NCBI GenBank assembly: GCA_937928545.1
Contig: CALGJQ010000067.1
Coordinates: forward strand, 1 to 56,113
From: an uncultured Verrucomicrobiales bacterium
Lineage (GTDB): Bacteria; Verrucomicrobiota; Verrucomicrobiia; Verrucomicrobiales; Akkermansiaceae
Direction: 5' to 3'
DNA length: 56,113 bases
The notes under the pieces are model-generated. The model saw nothing but the letters and a program-made list of their open reading frames with translations, made no database searches and had not been told where the DNA came from. A program made the position numbers and the translations under genes. Positions 20,336 to 28,827 of the stretch are shown piece by piece (positions within the stretch are counted from its first letter, which is position 1; every line of letters starts with the position of its first letter).

Positions 20336-20415
20336 GTCGCGAGACTGCTTTGAGAGTGCTGCAATAGCAAGGACGGAAGCAAAAAACCTTCAAGTTAGCT
20401 CTTATTTAACTTACG

Positions 20416-21111
20416 TCAATTTGAATTCTCCGAGGATTTCTCGCGAGGGAGGTAACGAACCCTTGTTTCAGAGGCGACAGCTGATGATTTCACCTGCTGC
20501 TCGAGGGTCAGTCTCAAAATAAGGAATGATTCATGCCACTTAGATGGGATTTTATCATTAAGATCGCTCTGAAACACCACCGAAGACAAAACGGCGTTTC
20601 CGTCTTTGAGAATCTGGAAACGCCAACCTTCCCCTTCTCTTTGAAGGGTCAGAGTCTGATCATCTGCATCAAGTCGTGCCACTTGTTCCCTTTTTGCTAA
20701 AATGCGAGAAGTGTCAGGGCCCGGCGGCCTCTGGCTCACAAGGTAAGTTTGCTGAGAGGTCTTAGCTTCTAGGACAAGGGAGAGAGACTCAAGAACCCCA
20801 GCGCGGAAGTATTCGACCAAGATCTTATCACCGGGAGACTTTGAGCGGAGAAGAACGAACATTTGACGCTTATTGACCAAGATTTGCCCATCAAATTTCC
20901 ACCATAAGTCCCCTTCTTCACCGCCCGCTTTAGAAAGAGGGCCATCAGCTTCCACTTTGGTGACTCGTAATCCGATCCCCTCACCCAAGGGGGTATTTTT
21001 GCGATCCTCAGACTTCGCTTGTCCTAACGACACCCCAATCCAAGGGAGTTCTCCAGCATTGGCGATAGCTAGGAGGAAAACCCCGAGGAAAAAGGAGGAA
21101 AGAAAAGACAT
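20416..21111 (-). CDS. secreted PDZ-domain protein of unknown function
   Basis: This 231-residue protein has a signal peptide of about 19 residues (FLLAIANAGELPW). A single PDZ-like domain follows at about 25-115 (GIGLRVTKVEADGPLSKAG, then LWWKFDGQILVNKRQ). The C-terminal half has a small beta-rich stretch and no protease catalytic triad. It follows the sigma/anti-sigma pair on the same strand by 12 bp, so it is likely part of that operon. A periplasmic sensor or adaptor role in an envelope stress pathway is possible by analogy with PDZ proteins near ECF systems. Confidence 0.65.
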   Translation of the reverse strand: MSFLSSFFLGVFLLAIANAGELPWIGVSLGQAKSEDRKNTPLGEGIGLRVTKVEADGPLSKAGGEEGDLWWKFDGQILVNKRQMFVLLRSKSPGDKILVEYFRAGVLESLSLVLEAKTSQQTYLVSQRPPGPDTSRILAKREQVARLDADDQTLTLQREGEGWRFQILKDGNAVLSSVVFQSDLNDKIPSKWHESFLILRLTLEQQVKSSAVASETRVRYLPREKSSENSN

Positions 21112-21123
21112 GAGGAAAATGAA

Positions 21124-21609
21124 TTAGAAATCTGTTTTGACCGAGTCGATCACATGGTGGTCGGTAGTCTCAACCGTGATGATTACTCCCGATTCACGAT
21201 GCTTGACAATTTCTTTGGTGACTTCCGTTTCTTGGAGTAATTCACGAACTTCGCCATTCTTGGAAAGATAAACACCAGGCGACTCTGAGTTCAGCATCCA
21301 AGTCTCGTGGTCTAAGCGATCAAAATCAGCCGCAATGACCTGTTCGACCTGATTGATGCGGGAGACTGAAGGAGTCGATTCATCCTTCCCAAGATACCAA
21401 CCTGCTCCCAAACCAAGACTCAGAGCAACTGAAGCCGCCGCCGCCCCACTGATCCACGAAAGGCCAATCGGCGACCTTTCCGCAGCAGAGGGCTTCCCTG
21501 CGATGAGTTCATCAATGAGCTCGTGGCAACGCTCGCGTCCGCTTTCGCTTTGTGAACGAGGAACAAGGCCTTCTAGCTGACTTTCTAGCTTTTTAAGGGA
21601 ATCATCCAT
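21124..21609 (-). CDS. putative membrane anti-sigma factor
   Basis: The likely product is 161 residues starting at ATG 21609. This start overlaps the end of the ECF sigma gene by 8 bp (ATGGATGA). It has a cytoplasmic N-terminal helical part (about 1-45), one membrane helix at about 50-70 (SWISGAAAASVALSLGLGAG) and a periplasmic tail rich in V and T. There is no HxxxCxxC zinc motif. Size, topology and position fit a non-zinc anti-sigma factor. A longer frame reaches 21909 but only shadows the sigma gene. Confidence 0.7.
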   Translation of the reverse strand: MDDSLKKLESQLEGLVPRSQSESGRERCHELIDELIAGKPSAAERSPIGLSWISGAAAASVALSLGLGAGWYLGKDESTPSVSRINQVEQVIAADFDRLDHETWMLNSESPGVYLSKNGEVRELLQETEVTKEIVKHRESGVIITVETTDHHVIDSVKTDF

Positions 21610-22135
21610 GAAGAGAATTTTTGAGATGTTTGAGCTTCTTTTGTAACTGCTCGAGAGCGTAGCGATAACGTGAAGCTGCTGTGTTGTTTGAAATGGCGAG
21701 GAGTTCTCCAATTTCAGCAAAAGTGAGGCCACCCCAGATCTTGAGGGTGAGGACTTCGCGGAGTTTGTCCGGGAGCGATTCCACTTCTTGGCGAAGAATT
21801 TCAGCTTCTTCACTGTCTTCCATCGTTGGATCGAGCCAGTGGTCCTCACCTTTTTGAAATTGAATGATTTTTTGGTTTCGTTTCTCCTGACGGCCTTTTT
21901 TGCGACCATGATCTAGACCCAGGTAACGCATGACGGAGAAGGCTAGTGGAAGATCGGGCGGGCGATGCTCCCTTTCCTCTTGATATGCCCAGAGCTTGAT
22001 TAAGGCATCTTGGAGAAGGTCTTCCGCCTCTTGGGCGTTATTGCAACGGGCACGGGCGTATGCGAGGAGACGTGGCGCGCTTTCATCGAGCCAAGTTTTC
22101 CACTGCTTACCAAGTGCTTGTTGGTTTTTTGCCAT
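21602..22135 (-). CDS. ECF-family RNA polymerase sigma factor
   Basis: This is a 177-residue sigma-70 family factor with only regions 2 and 4. Region 2 is seen in ARCNNAQEAEDLLQDALIKL, with the DLxQ-type core-binding motif. Region 4 is the helix-turn-helix in LPDKLREVLTLKIWGGLTFA and EIGELLAISNNTAASRYR. It is the first gene of an operon with a putative anti-sigma factor and a PDZ protein. Spacing to the terminator behind tRNA-Leu is about 140 bp. The regulon is unknown; autoregulation is usual for the family. Confidence 0.9.
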   Translation of the reverse strand: MAKNQQALGKQWKTWLDESAPRLLAYARARCNNAQEAEDLLQDALIKLWAYQEEREHRPPDLPLAFSVMRYLGLDHGRKKGRQEKRNQKIIQFQKGEDHWLDPTMEDSEEAEILRQEVESLPDKLREVLTLKIWGGLTFAEIGELLAISNNTAASRYRYALEQLQKKLKHLKNSLHG

Positions 22136-22275
22136 TCTTCAAAGGTAAGAATGCCTGAAATCCCTCGATTTGTCTCAAAAAAAGTGCCGGACTTGAGAAA
22201 AAATGCCGGAAGCGAAAGGAATTCATGGGGTGCCCATCTTTCGCGATGGTGGAAATTGCCGCGATACCCTCAAAC

Positions 22276-22303
22276 TTAAAAAGCCTCCAAAATGGAGGCT
22301 TCC
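22276..22303 (-). terminator. Rho-independent terminator after tRNA-Leu
   Basis: A perfect 9-bp stem (AAGCCTCCA, 22281-22289; TGGAGGCTT, 22293-22301) with a 3-nt loop is followed on the minus strand by a run of five T. It begins 20 bp after the tRNA 3' end. Confidence 0.9.
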
Positions 22304-22320
22304 GAAGAATGTCAGAGCAA

Positions 22321-22408
22321 TGGTGCTCGAGGGGGGAGTCGAACCCCCACGTCCGCAATGGACACCAGATCCTTAGTCTGGCGCGTCTACCAATTCCGCC
22401 ACCCGAGC
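22321..22408 (-). tRNA. tRNA-Leu, anticodon AAG
   Basis: This is an 88-nt tRNA with an encoded CCA end (22321-22323). The acceptor arms pair as GCTCGGG with CTCGAGC (one G-T). The D arm TGGCGGAATTGGTAGACGC and the long class II variable arm (TGTCCATTGCGGACG) are those of tRNA-Leu. The T arm is GGGGGTTCGACTCCCCC. The anticodon stem is CCAGA/TCTGG with the 7-nt loop CTAAGGA, so the anticodon is AAG, reading CUU and, with inosine, CUC and CUA. Most bacteria use GAG in this place. Confidence 0.95.
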
Positions 22409-22483
22409 TTAAGCACTGTTTTCTCTGACGGCGCAGGAGGTAGTCTCCCCTTTCGCCTTATACAAGAATTACTTTGAAAAAAA

Positions 22484-23434
22484 TTAGCCTTGAGGGATCG
22501 AAACTGAGCGAGTGTATCGGTAGCTGTTCTCCTCAAGGAATTTCGCTTTCTCGATTTGGTTATCAAAGGGGCTCTTTTTAAGAATAGAAACACCCTCGTC
22601 AGAAAGCACTGTGATGGCGAGTTCTACGGCGGCAACTCGCCCACCAGAAAACTGAGATTTCGTATTCAGGTTTGGAGCAAGCCCCGTCCCGTTGATCGCA
22701 AATCTCTTCATCACATTCTGTCCTGATCCAGACGACATGATCGGGATGCTTGCCGTCGCATTTTCACCCTGAGTATTGCGATATTTCACGACGAAAGTCA
22801 CCGTGAATTCGTAGACGTTCTCGCACATTAAATCAGCCAAATTGTTGTCTCCCCCGCGAGTGTCAAAGGTTTGCTCAAGATCATCTGTGCTCGCAACGCC
22901 GTTATAAGTCTCATCAGGATTTAGGAGTTTCCGGTAGAGAACAAAGGTCGAAAAATTCTCACTTTGATCTCCCCAGACAGGATCGGCAAAATCAAGTTGA
23001 TAGGATACCACCGAGACATCTCCTCCTTTATCTGCGTCACGGTTAGCGGAATTCGCTCCGACCTTTTCACGGCTTCCCGCATTCCCATCGTAGCGGTCAG
23101 AAGCGGCCGTATAGAAAACGAGACGCGCGGCATTGGGGCTCGACTCGGCCTCCGGGCCGATATCATCCACATCCGAAGAAGCAATAAGCCACTGGCTTTC
23201 GTTGTTCCCTTGGCGGATGACCATTGATTCCAAATCTCTTCCTAAAGCATTCAGCATGATCTTCGCTTGCCCAGCGGCTCGGATCTCCGTCCGGGCCCCC
23301 TTCCATGCATCAATCGCAGATCCAGTAATCACGATGGTGAGCGAGACTAAAACAATCGTAATGGTCATAGCCACCAAGAGCTCGGCAAGAGTGAAACCTT
23401 TGCTACGGGAGCTATTATTGAAGATGATTTTCAT
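22484..23434 (-). CDS. prepilin-like protein, resembles Verru_Chthon cassette protein C
   Basis: This 316-residue protein has a type IV prepilin leader (SKGFTLAELLVAMTITIVLV, cleavage after the Gly) and the usual N-terminal helix, with Glu at +5 of the mature form. The rest is a long beta-rich extracellular region (LVFYTAASDRYDG ... VAAVELAITVLSDE), close to what is seen in minor pilins of the GspJ type. Together with the two genes upstream it resembles the Verrucomicrobia-specific 'Verru_Chthon cassette' proteins B, C and D. No large cassette protein A gene is next to them. The tRNA-Leu follows 75 bp downstream. Confidence 0.75.
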   Translation of the reverse strand: MKIIFNNSSRSKGFTLAELLVAMTITIVLVSLTIVITGSAIDAWKGARTEIRAAGQAKIMLNALGRDLESMVIRQGNNESQWLIASSDVDDIGPEAESSPNAARLVFYTAASDRYDGNAGSREKVGANSANRDADKGGDVSVVSYQLDFADPVWGDQSENFSTFVLYRKLLNPDETYNGVASTDDLEQTFDTRGGDNNLADLMCENVYEFTVTFVVKYRNTQGENATASIPIMSSGSGQNVMKRFAINGTGLAPNLNTKSQFSGGRVAAVELAITVLSDEGVSILKKSPFDNQIEKAKFLEENSYRYTRSVSIPQG

Positions 23435-23446
23435 AAAAGTGTGTAG

Positions 23447-24172
23447 TTATCGACGGACCGCCAGGTTTCTTGAAAAGATGGGGCGAGTGAAACTCCCGGG
23501 ATCAAAAGCGTTTGTTAAAAACTGATACGAAGTGGTCGGCAGATTGTAGTATTCCGCCTCGAAGGCTACCACCGCCTCAGGGTAAGACTCGGGGGTCCGT
23601 GAAAAGTCCTCGCCTGGATTGTAAGGATCAACAATTGTCCCCGCTTCATCAGAAACACGGAGCCCTTCTCCTTGATAAACTAATTGCCTCAATTTAACGA
23701 AAAACACTCGGCCTTCCACGACTTCTAAATCGTCCTCCAACAAAGGATCACTTAAGCGACGAACCATTGGGCGGATGATGAAATCCTCACCTGCAATCCC
23801 GAGCTCTCGCTCTGCGGGTTCAAGGGTGCCATCAGGGCGCGTTTGATCAGGAAGTGCTCGGTATTTGTAAATCAGGACCGTTTGACCCTGTTCTTCTGAT
23901 TGAGAAATCCATTCGAGGGCTTTCCGAAAAGGATCATCTTGGTATTGCTGCTTTTCGCGACCTTCTCGAATGACCGTCATTTCCCATTCCAAGGTTGCTT
24001 GTAAGCGACTCGCTTCATCAGTCGAAAGGGTCTTTTTAATTGTGCGCGCCGCTGGCCCAAAGACAGCTAGGAAGCCGGTAATCAAAACGACCAAAATCCC
24101 TAAGGCAATGACCGACTCAGCAAGAGTAAATCCCTTGGAAAATCGTGCTGATCTGAAAGTGTGCTTTGTCAT
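23447..24172 (-). CDS. prepilin-like protein, resembles Verru_Chthon cassette protein B
   Basis: This 241-residue protein has a prepilin leader at about residues 10-35 (SKGFTLAESVIALGILVVLI), where the +5 Glu is kept. The mature part continues as an amphipathic helix (ARTIKKTLSTDEASRLQATL). The globular part has no recognised domain. It lies 12 bp before gene C and 27 bp after gene D, so the three are one operon. The prepilin peptidase gene at 47405-48526 could process it. GspI/PilV-like minor pilins are the nearest general class. Confidence 0.75.
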   Translation of the reverse strand: MTKHTFRSARFSKGFTLAESVIALGILVVLITGFLAVFGPAARTIKKTLSTDEASRLQATLEWEMTVIREGREKQQYQDDPFRKALEWISQSEEQGQTVLIYKYRALPDQTRPDGTLEPAERELGIAGEDFIIRPMVRRLSDPLLEDDLEVVEGRVFFVKLRQLVYQGEGLRVSDEAGTIVDPYNPGEDFSRTPESYPEAVVAFEAEYYNLPTTSYQFLTNAFDPGSFTRPIFSRNLAVRR

Positions 24173-24199
24173 AATTACAGTAAAATTTGTGAGGCTAAC

Positions 24200-24898
24200 T
24201 TAGTTAGATCCGCCCAGGTTTAGGCGCTTGATATCACGGATGATCGTGGTTCCTCCATTCTTGAGAACAACGAAGCCACCGACGTCTTTACTTGCTCCAA
24301 GAACTGGCTCAACGGCATTAGTGGGACGCGGACCGCTCTTCAAAACAAAGCCCGCTCCGGGAGTTGTGCAGATCCCTTGGCCGTTAAATTCATAATAGTA
24401 ACACTCATGAGTGTCATCCGCTTCAGAAGTTAATTGGTGCCTATCAGTCGGGAGAGTTCCCCCACTTCGCATATCGGCTTGGCTCATTTCCGGGCTAAAA
24501 TAGACGCTTTTCGGAAGGACGGTCGGCGAACTAGCACGGATCCATTCATCGACTTCCCTCCCCTCGTCATCAATCTGCCTATAAACCACCATCATCAAAC
24601 GGCGATAACGGTCCCGTTGAATCGGATCTCCATCATTTAAATCACTGTGGATAATGAGCCGAGCCCGTGTGTTGTTATTCATCGCGAGGCTTCGAGCCTG
24701 AGTGAGCAACCCCTCCCCTAAAGCGAGACCGGCGGTAACCCCTTGGCCTTTTCCAATCCGATTAATTCCGACTGAGGCAAGTGAGAGGAGAACGGCAATA
24801 ATCGTCATCACCGCAAGGAGTTCCACGAGGCTGAATCCCCTTCTAAGAACCCTCACTCTTCTGGCTTTAGAGCGATTTATTTGAGTCTTCTTAATCAT
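24200..24898 (-). CDS. prepilin-like protein, resembles Verru_Chthon cassette protein D
   Basis: This 232-residue protein has a basic leader and cleavage motif (RRGFSLVELLAVMTIIAVLL). The following region (GLALGEGLLTQARSLAMNNN, then TRARLIIH) is typical of GspH/cassette protein D, where it is described as an array of short helices after the hydrophobic one. It is the first gene of the trio. The region to galE (24899-24973) is 75 bp and may hold the promoter. Assembly into a pilus or a secretion pseudopilus is inferred from the leader alone. Confidence 0.75.
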   Translation of the reverse strand: MIKKTQINRSKARRVRVLRRGFSLVELLAVMTIIAVLLSLASVGINRIGKGQGVTAGLALGEGLLTQARSLAMNNNTRARLIIHSDLNDGDPIQRDRYRRLMMVVYRQIDDEGREVDEWIRASSPTVLPKSVYFSPEMSQADMRSGGTLPTDRHQLTSEADDTHECYYYEFNGQGICTTPGAGFVLKSGPRPTNAVEPVLGASKDVGGFVVLKNGGTTIIRDIKRLNLGGSN

Positions 24899-24973
24899 TT
24901 TGTGTACGAAAGATCGACCGGAACTGCTCTGAGTTCAAGGGAAAAGTTGTAGTTACACTGTAATCTCGCGCTT

Positions 24974-25978
24974 TCACTCAGAAAAGCGCCCCCCGTGGGA
25001 GGCTGACATCCATTTCCAAGCCGTTTCAATCATTGAACGGGCATCTTTCCGAGAGGCTTCCCAGCCGAGGACATCTTTCGCCATTTTGGGATCAGCCACG
25101 AGCTGGGCTGGATCCCCTGCCCGACGCTCACCATAGCTCAATGGAACTTTTTTTCCGGTCACCTCTTCTGCAATATCGATAATTTCTTTGACCGAAATCC
25201 CCACACCCGTCCCAAGATTGCATTGGATGGAATCTCCTCCCTCAATCAAATGTCGAAGGGCGGCAAGGTGGGCCGTTGCGAGGTCCTCGACGTGAATATA
25301 ATCCCGAATACAGGTTCCGTCCGGCGTCGGATAATCAGTTCCAAATACCGTCAATTCAGGAATCTCTCCTTTGACCGCCTTTAGGACGAGTGGAATAAGA
25401 TGAGTCTCTGGGTCATGATCTTCGCCAATCATGCCATCGCTCGCACATCCACTGGCGTTAAAATAGCGAAGAGCCGCGCTCTTCAGCCCCCAGGCCGTGT
25501 CACAATCGTCCAAAATCCATTCAACCATTAATTTACTTTTACCGTATGGGCTGACGGGGTCTTGAGGATGGTCTTCGGTCAAAGGCAATTTCTGAGGCTC
25601 GCCGTAAGTTGCGCAGGTCGATGAGAAGACGAAAGACTTGCAGCCGAAATCTGACATCACTTCCAGTAGAGTTAGAGGCTCAGCGGTATTGTTCCGGTAA
25701 TATTTTAAGGGATCAGTCACCGATTCCCCGACATAGGCATAAGCGGCAAAGTGAATCACCCCCGCAAACTGGTGCTCTTCAAAAAGTTTAGTCAATAGTT
25801 CACGGTCCCCTACGGCCCCGATCACCAGCTCCACACCCTCATCAACAATTGCTTCGCGGTGCCCATAAACCAGATTATCAAGGACGACCACTTTGTATCC
25901 TTCGGCATTCAAAAGCCGAACGGTGTGTGACCCAATGTAACCGGCTCCTCCTGCAATAAGGATTGTCTTTCTTCCCAT
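24974..25978 (-). CDS. galE: UDP-glucose 4-epimerase
   Basis: GalE interconverts UDP-glucose and UDP-galactose, feeding surface polysaccharide and galactose use. The 334 residues show the NAD-binding GGAGYIGSHTVRLL, the active-site SSTCATYGEP, the catalytic YGKSK pair, RYFNASGC (substrate binding) and GTDYPTPDGTCIRDYIHVED, a hallmark of GalE. The gene stands alone between the prepilin trio and the rhomboid gene. A run of eight G lies just upstream (near 26000) on the plus strand. No Shine-Dalgarno site precedes the ATG. Confidence 0.96.
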   Translation of the reverse strand: MGRKTILIAGGAGYIGSHTVRLLNAEGYKVVVLDNLVYGHREAIVDEGVELVIGAVGDRELLTKLFEEHQFAGVIHFAAYAYVGESVTDPLKYYRNNTAEPLTLLEVMSDFGCKSFVFSSTCATYGEPQKLPLTEDHPQDPVSPYGKSKLMVEWILDDCDTAWGLKSAALRYFNASGCASDGMIGEDHDPETHLIPLVLKAVKGEIPELTVFGTDYPTPDGTCIRDYIHVEDLATAHLAALRHLIEGGDSIQCNLGTGVGISVKEIIDIAEEVTGKKVPLSYGERRAGDPAQLVADPKMAKDVLGWEASRKDARSMIETAWKWMSASHGGRFSE

Positions 25979-26036
25979 ATGGGAGCGAGTGAATCAGGGG
26001 GGGGAGACCCCGTCAAACAATGACTCTTTTCAAATT

Positions 26037-26792
26037 TTAATGATCAGCACTAATTCTCATCCGAGTCAAATCATCGAGGGTCAAAAGGCGGGGAAAAAAG
26101 CGAGGGATGAGAATACACCCCAAGAGCCCGCCTACGAAATGCGCAAGGTGAGCAATCTGAAAAATGGATGGGCCAAAGGCCGCCTCTAACCATCGACCTA
26201 AGTCAGAAACAAGAGGTAGATTAAGTCCCGGTGTGACGAAGAAAAGAAAGGCACTTGAAATCAAAACCCCTTTCCCAAGATTCCGGGCTGAGGCAGGAAT
26301 GAGAAACATTCGTGAATCCGGCGACAGCGAGAAAAAGCCAAGAAGCATTCCCATAACGCCGCCCGAAGCCCCAACGAGCAAACCACTAGGAAAGCCCGCG
26401 AAAATTGCTTGGGCCACAATGTGAGCAAGTCCGGCACCAAAGCCACAAATCAGGAAGAGCGCCAAGATCCGCCAACTACTCAAAACGTGACTCAAACGCG
26501 CGGAAGCATAGTAGAAGAGCAGAGCATTGAGGCCCAGATGAGACCAATTCCCATGCAACCAACTATGCGTGAAAAACTTCCAAATTTGCCCGTTCTGAAT
26601 GCCATCCCACGAAAGCCCCCCACCCAGATAAAGTGAATCGACAGCCCCGGCTCCCCAAAGACGGTAAATGGAATGAATCGCCAGATGAACGGCCACCATA
26701 ATGAGAACCCCAAAGGTTGCGATATTGAGCCCTGGATTCTGAAGCATGACCCAACGGGGGCCGCCCTTCTTATCTTCGCTCAAAAATGTCAT
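26037..26792 (-). CDS. rhomboid-family intramembrane serine protease
   Basis: This 251-residue membrane protein has six or so hydrophobic helices. The rhomboid catalytic serine motif is GASGG (at VGASGGVMGMLLGF). The catalytic histidine is in HLAHFVGGLLG in the last helix. The N-terminal region has FTHSWLHGNWSHLGLNALLF, whose His and Asn match the oxyanion-hole region. The substrate is unknown. It is a single gene between galE and the divergent lysA. Confidence 0.88.
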   Translation of the reverse strand: MTFLSEDKKGGPRWVMLQNPGLNIATFGVLIMVAVHLAIHSIYRLWGAGAVDSLYLGGGLSWDGIQNGQIWKFFTHSWLHGNWSHLGLNALLFYYASARLSHVLSSWRILALFLICGFGAGLAHIVAQAIFAGFPSGLLVGASGGVMGMLLGFFSLSPDSRMFLIPASARNLGKGVLISSAFLFFVTPGLNLPLVSDLGRWLEAAFGPSIFQIAHLAHFVGGLLGCILIPRFFPRLLTLDDLTRMRISADH

Positions 26793-26913
26793 TATCTAGA
26801 GAGACCATCTGCTCGGGGAAATGCTCACCTTTTCTTCGTATTTTTCAAGTGTCCTTTTAGGCTGTGCTCTTGACAGGTCCCCCATCCCAACGACCATACG
26901 CCCTCAAACTACG

Positions 26914-28200
26914 ATGCACTCGTTTCACTATTCTCAAGGCAGTCTTCACTGCGAAAATGTTTCCCTTTCCGATCTCGCTACCGAACACGGAACCCCTCTC
27001 TATGTCTACTCGGCCGAAACCTTCCGAGATCGATATACGCGTCTTGATTCAGCCTTTGCCGGAATCGACCACGAGGTTGCTTATGCCGTGAAGGCCAACT
27101 CGAACCTTTCGGTCCTCCGCTTGTTAGTGAGTTTGGGAAGCGGCTTTGACATCGTTTCAGGAGGTGAACTTTACCGCGTCATCAAAGCAGGCGGCGATCC
27201 ATCCAAGTGCACCTTTGCCGGAGTCGGCAAGACCCGTGCTGAAATCGAATATGCTCTCAAGGAAGGAATCTATTCTATCAATGTGGAATCCGAGGAAGAA
27301 GCTGCTTTTGTTAGTAAGGTCGCGGTCGAAATGGACCTCACTGCGCCCATCGCTTTTCGTGTAAATCCCAACGTCGATGCCAAGACCCATAAATACATTT
27401 CTACCGGAAAATCAGAAAACAAGTTCGGCATCGATTTCGAGTTCATCGCTGGTGCCTATGAGCGCGCAGCCAAGCTCCCTAATCTCCAGCTTAAAGGTCT
27501 GCAAATGCACATTGGATCACAGCTCACTTCCGTGGACCCCTTCCTCGAAGCGGTCGAAAAAGTCACCCCGCTTGCCGAAGATCTAAAGGAGAAATATGGA
27601 ATCGAATTCTTCTCGATCGGTGGAGGCATCGGCATCGTTTATGAACAAGCCTTGGCCTCCGGAAAAGAATCATGGTGGACCGACCAATCGGAGGAAGACC
27701 GTCCTCTGACTCCTGAGAAATACGCCGCTACAATCATTCCTAGCTTGGAAGGCCTAGGCTTGAAAATCCTCCTCGAACCCGGACGCTTCATTGCTGGTAA
27801 TGCCGGCGTCCTGCTGACGGAGTGCCTTTATGAAAAGAAGGGCAGCACCAAGACCTTCAAGATCGTCGATTCTGGGATGCACCATCTCATCCGACCAGCC
27901 CTCTACCAGGGCCATCACGAAATCGTTCCGCTCGCCGAACCTGACGGTAATACGGAATCAGTAGATGTTGTCGGTCCCATTTGTGAAAGCGGTGACTTTT
28001 TCTGCCAGAATCGAACTCTCCCTAGCTTTATGCCTGGCGAAACGATCGCTCTCATGAGCGCTGGTGCCTACGGGATGGTCATGGCTACCACTTATAATTC
28101 TCACCCCCTCCCCGCTGAAATTTTGGTCGATGGCGATCAAGTCAAGCTTGTTAGAAAGCGACAAACTTTCGACGATTTAGTCGAAGCGGAAGAAGTTTGA
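26914..28200 (+). CDS. lysA: diaminopimelate decarboxylase
   Basis: LysA decarboxylates meso-diaminopimelate to lysine, the last step of lysine synthesis. Visible features are the PLP lysine in VAYAVKANSNL, HIGSQLTS, SIGGGIGIVY (phosphate binding), EPGRFIAGNAGVLLT and GPICESGDFF, which holds the second-subunit active-site Cys. GAYGMVMATTYN completes the fold. The start at ATG 26914 gives 428 residues, and the frame then matches the family from residue 1. The frame extends upstream to 26821 but that part has no family match. No Shine-Dalgarno site is seen. Confidence 0.96.
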   Translation: MHSFHYSQGSLHCENVSLSDLATEHGTPLYVYSAETFRDRYTRLDSAFAGIDHEVAYAVKANSNLSVLRLLVSLGSGFDIVSGGELYRVIKAGGDPSKCTFAGVGKTRAEIEYALKEGIYSINVESEEEAAFVSKVAVEMDLTAPIAFRVNPNVDAKTHKYISTGKSENKFGIDFEFIAGAYERAAKLPNLQLKGLQMHIGSQLTSVDPFLEAVEKVTPLAEDLKEKYGIEFFSIGGGIGIVYEQALASGKESWWTDQSEEDRPLTPEKYAATIIPSLEGLGLKILLEPGRFIAGNAGVLLTECLYEKKGSTKTFKIVDSGMHHLIRPALYQGHHEIVPLAEPDGNTESVDVVGPICESGDFFCQNRTLPSFMPGETIALMSAGAYGMVMATTYNSHPLPAEILVDGDQVKLVRKRQTFDDLVEAEEV

Positions 28201-28245
28201 ATTTAAACGCGACTCAACAACGTCCTAGCGGTTAGATCGACAACT

Positions 28246-28827
28246 ATGGAGGATGAATCGAACGAGGAAGACTTAGCTTTGATGGCTAGGATTGCTCGTG
28301 ACGATGAAGAAGCCTTCCGCACTTTGGTCGAAAAACATCAGCATGCTGTCATTGGAACCGTTTCCAAAATGACCAATCACTCGGCTGATAGCGAAGACAT
28401 CGCCCAACAAGTTTTCCTCCGACTCTGGAAATCAGCCAAGCGATACCAACCCACCGCCAAGTTCACCACTTTCCTCTTCACCATCACTCGAAATCTCGTT
28501 TTTAACGCAAGCCGTAAGAAGTCGCGGAGGAAAGAGCACTCGTTCGATGAGCAAGAAGAGGATTGGCACAAATCTGTCGAGGACCCGAATCAAGCATCTC
28601 GCCCCGATCAATCACTCGTTGATATCGAGCTGAAGAAAGTGATCGATCGAGCCGTGGCCGCCCTCCCTGAAAAGCAACGTCTCGCCGTCGTGCTGAGACG
28701 ATATGAGAAAATGCCCTACGAAGAAATTGCCGATGTCCTAGAGCTCTCCGTTTCAGCCGTCAAAAGCCAACTCTTCCGCGCACGAGCGGCATTGCGAGAC
28801 TCACTCGAACCTTATCTCAAGGAGTAG
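28246..28827 (+). CDS. ECF-family RNA polymerase sigma factor
   Basis: This is a 193-residue sigma factor with regions 2 and 4. Region 2 is in HSADSEDIAQQVFLRLWKSA. FTTFLFTITRNLVFNASRKK is the region 2.3-2.4 DNA-melting part, and region 4 is in LPEKQRLAVVLRRYEKMPYE and EIADVLELSVSAVKSQLFRA. Unlike the other two ECF genes in the window, it has no anti-sigma factor beside it. The next gene is convergent and overlaps it by 11 bp. The sequence ends in a short tail, so another form of control is expected. Confidence 0.9.
   Translation: MEDESNEEDLALMARIARDDEEAFRTLVEKHQHAVIGTVSKMTNHSADSEDIAQQVFLRLWKSAKRYQPTAKFTTFLFTITRNLVFNASRKKSRRKEHSFDEQEEDWHKSVEDPNQASRPDQSLVDIELKKVIDRAVAALPEKQRLAVVLRRYEKMPYEEIADVLELSVSAVKSQLFRARAALRDSLEPYLKE

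Noticed and set aside
21610..21909. Upstream extension of the anti-sigma gene
   Set aside because: It lies within the sigma gene in another frame and is low-complexity Ser/Lys-rich.
23435..24898. Prepilin trio as part of the 47-56 kb pilus locus
   Set aside because: The two loci are 25 kb apart and the trio's sequences are of a different prepilin class; only the leader type is shared.
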